Source of the DNA: Phallus indusiatus
Lineage: Eukaryota; Basidiomycota; Agaricomycetes; Phallales; Phallaceae
Length of the DNA stretch: 64,000 nucleotides
NCBI GenBank assembly: GCA_027605045.1
Contig: JAQFWX010000003.1
Span: 620,001 to 684,000, forward strand
Direction: 5' to 3'
Every line of letters starts with the position of its first letter. Positions within the stretch are counted from its first letter, which is position 1. Position numbers and translations under genes: made by a program. A model generated the notes under the pieces. It was not told the origin of the DNA and searched no databases. It was given only the letters and a program-made list of their open reading frames with translations. Shown one piece after another: positions 61,562 to 64,000 of the stretch.

Positions 61562-64000
61562 ATGTCCTCTAAAAAAACACCTAAAAAGGCCCGTTCAACG
61601 ACCACGACAAATGTTCCAAACGGTAAAGGACGCGGAAATAATTCATCAGGCCCGTTAGGTTTTTTTTCTCCCGGAGCAAATCAATTCGCTCTGTTGTCTA
61701 TTGCGGTGGACAAACATTGCCTACGAGTTTTCAATGTCTCGAATTCGAGCTTAATCGCCGAACATACGATTGACATAGCGCGGGTTTCTCATTTATGTTG
61801 GCTTTTACTATCGCTCACCGAAGAAGGAACAACACTGAGCTCGTCCACTCCTGCACGTCCAAAAAAACGGAAGAAGACAGCTTCTAAAAGCCTTGGCCCG
61901 GAAAGTAGCCAGACACAGCTTGTTGGCTTGGGACTAACGAACGGATCTATCTTATTATACTCTCCGGATCATGCCCACGTAGCTCGTGTGCTCTCTCACC
62001 CCACCTCGTCATCCCCAATTATTGCAATCGCTCCCGGAAAAGAACCAACTGACCTTTGGTGCTCTACCTCTGATGGATTTCTCATTTTATGGAACACCGC
62101 TCGCAACGAATTAATAAAAACTTTCAAAGTTGATAGCACCCCCTACACCTTCTTGGCGCCATTTCCAAGCGATACCGAAGACGAGGTGGTAAATTTGTTG
62201 GCGGCGAACCAAACCATAAAGATTCTCACTATACCAATATCAACCATCTCTCGCGAGAGTGATAAAATCAAAGAAACGGTCTCGCTGACAGGACATGTAT
62301 CTGCGGTCAGGGGTCTCAATCAAGACGATTCACGACTGGTTTCTTACGCGGAAGGGGACCGCGTCATTAACATATGGTCCCTAGAAAAAGAGTCGCAAGG
62401 TTCGTCTTCTTCTGAAAAGATAAAACCTGTCGCTCAGTGCTAAATAACGCAGGGAGTCTTCTCGCAAATGTATCCCTTGACTCAGCTGCTCGACAGACAA
62501 ATACATACTCGGGAAAACTACTAGCAGTTTCCGAATCAGACAAAGTCTCGATATTCGAACTTCCCACCGCAATTTCTTCGAGCAATAAAATCTTATCTGT
62601 TTTACCTTCGTCGATTATTAGTCGTGATTCGAAGGCGAAGGACGTGGACACAACTTTAATTGCGGCCACATTTATTCCAGACGGCGATTCTCGTGTGCGA
62701 ATAGCCTCTCTAAAAAGTGGCGCGAGGCCCATTTTTGAGGATGTGGTAGGGTTTTCACTCAAAATGTCGCATATCATCCTTTTCTCATATTCCTACAGCG
62801 TTACTCGGACGAGGATGGGAAATATGTTCCTCAGGTCCTATTACTTCAAAATGTTTCAGCTTTGGCTGGTATCGCGGAATCGACTACTGTATGTCACTTG
62901 GAAAGAAATCTGTTATTGGTATATTGATATTTGAGTACAAGGGAACAACACGACGGCGGTATACGGAAAATTCTCAAATCATTGCAACTGTCGGAGCTGA
63001 GTTGGCTGAGGGAGAAGATGACGCCCCAATCAAGACTGTTGACGGGGAATTGGATATAAACCTTGCTGAACTGAGTCTGGGCCAGAGATTGACCACTTTG
63101 ACTGGGATCAATTTGGATGAACGGCTGTCCGATTCAGAAGGCGACAAGGACGATGCTAACAGGAAACCTAGAATCAGCAGATCTGGTAAAATGACCAACG
63201 GCGAAGAACGATTATCAATCCCTACCCAATCACTTTCGCGAACCCTCGTGCAGGCACTACATTCGAGTGACACACGACTGTTGGAACTCTGCTTAATGCA
63301 CACTAACCCGTCTGTGGTATTAAATACAGTGAAAAAATTACCACCGCAGTTGGCTGTTCCACTGCTACTAGCATGTGTCGAGCGCCTAGGGAGAGGTGCC
63401 AGAGCTGGTACTGGCAAGGGAGGAGGGGCTGGGGCGAGTTCACAACGAGGAACCGGACTCGTTCGTTGGATTCGAGCGGTGTTGGTGGTCCACACTGCAC
63501 ACTTGGTTACTGTACGTCAATTTTTTCTGGTCTAAAACATGTGACGAGGAATGTTGTCTAATGTATGACGATAGATGCCTGACTTGGTAACAAGATTAGC
63601 CAGTTTGCATTCAACAATTACGGCCCGTCTTGCTTTGCGTGATCCACTGCTTTCGCTAAGCGGGCGCGTAGATTTAATACTGTCTCAAATGGAATTACGT
63701 TCGAGTGGTGTCGCCCCGATCGCTAAACCGGAAAAACGAAAAGATAGCCGAAAAGGCAAGGAGCCTTACCGCTATGTGGAGGGCGAGAGTACGAGTGAGA
63801 CTGAAAGTGAAGCGGACAGTGCAGACTTGATGGAGATCGAAAAAGGAGGAGATGACGAAGGAAGTGTAGAAGATGTTGAACTGGGAGGTGAAAGTGATGA
63901 TTTAGCCGAGAGTCATGATGGGTCGGATGAAGATGACGAGGAGGATGAAGAGGATGAAGAGGATGAGGAGGATGACGGACCGAGACTCAAAGGGTTCATC
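61562..64000 (+). CDS. UTP5: Small-subunit processome protein Utp5/WDR43, 5' part
   Basis: Cut by the right edge. Exons 61562-62399, 62453-62745, 62799-62888, 62942-63511 and 63575 onward; the first four sum to 597 codons. A Lys/Ser-rich start is followed by WD-like repeats: GLGLTNGSILLYSPDH, DLWCSTSDGFLILWN and LTGHVSAVRGL. A Utp12 domain then has LSRTLVQALHSSDTRLLELCL, LPPQLAVPLLLACVERL and RWIRAVLVVHTAHLVTMPDLV. The C-terminus is Lys-rich, then very acidic (DEDDEEDEEDEEDEE). Utp5 belongs to the t-UTP subcomplex that starts pre-rRNA processing. The 53-nt intron at 62400-62452 replaces an apparent frame break. Confidence 0.9.

Noticed and set aside
62390..62460. Apparent frame break in the Utp5-like gene
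   Set aside because: A 53-nt GT-AG intron at 62400-62452 with a CTAAAT-like branch site restores frame.

Overview
This 64 kb window is chromosomal DNA of a filamentous basidiomycete, most likely an agaricomycete mushroom. Nearly every gene is cut by short introns, mostly 48-70 nt. Genes lie about 1.9 kb apart on both strands. Several predicted proteins have forms I associate with basidiomycetes: the Ras-like GTPase, a chromodomain protein with a WKWSG region, and two unnamed conserved proteins. I see no transposon, CRISPR array, rRNA or tRNA. I rebuilt exon models by hand. For almost every gene the exon lengths sum to a whole number of codons and restore the family motifs.

Layout. 0-10 kb: 3' end of complex I NDUFS3, a very large proline/serine-rich protein, a Rsc9-like chromatin subunit and peroxisomal PXMP4. 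10-18 kb: a long region with no convincing gene, a Ras-like GTPase, a Yippee protein, mitochondrial-type phosphopantetheinyl transferase and Mtc1. 18-33 kb: succinyl-CoA ligase beta, a coiled-coil protein, an HP1-like chromodomain protein, splicing factor SPF27, a UPF0658 Golgi membrane protein, the SUMO protease Ulp1 and a secreted carboxylesterase. 33-47 kb: SNARE Bet1, peptidyl-tRNA hydrolase 2, Has1 helicase, MCM3, TMEM33/Pom33, a secreted GH53 galactanase and an X-family DNA polymerase with BRCT. 47-64 kb: CBS-PB1 protein, SAGA subunit Sgf11, exosome Mtr3, mitoribosomal mL43, an unnamed protein, SYLF-SH3 protein, Fpg DNA glycosylase, a PSTAIRE CDK (Pho85-like) with a Q-rich tail and the start of Utp5/WDR43.

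The genes are mostly unrelated housekeeping functions: mitochondrion, chromatin, replication/repair, ribosome biogenesis, RNA decay and trafficking. They do not form a pathway cluster. Many pairs share short divergent promoters or converge tail-to-tail, with as little as 3 bp between stop codons.

Two themes stand out. First, there is unusual splicing: several internal micro-exons of about 6-24 nt that restore conserved motifs, one possible 2-nt micro-exon in the Ras effector loop, and at least five GC-AG introns that all share a GCAAG donor. Second, seven single-base frame breaks, several in base runs, interrupt otherwise intact conserved genes. These look more like consensus errors than decay, but should be checked on reads and cDNA.
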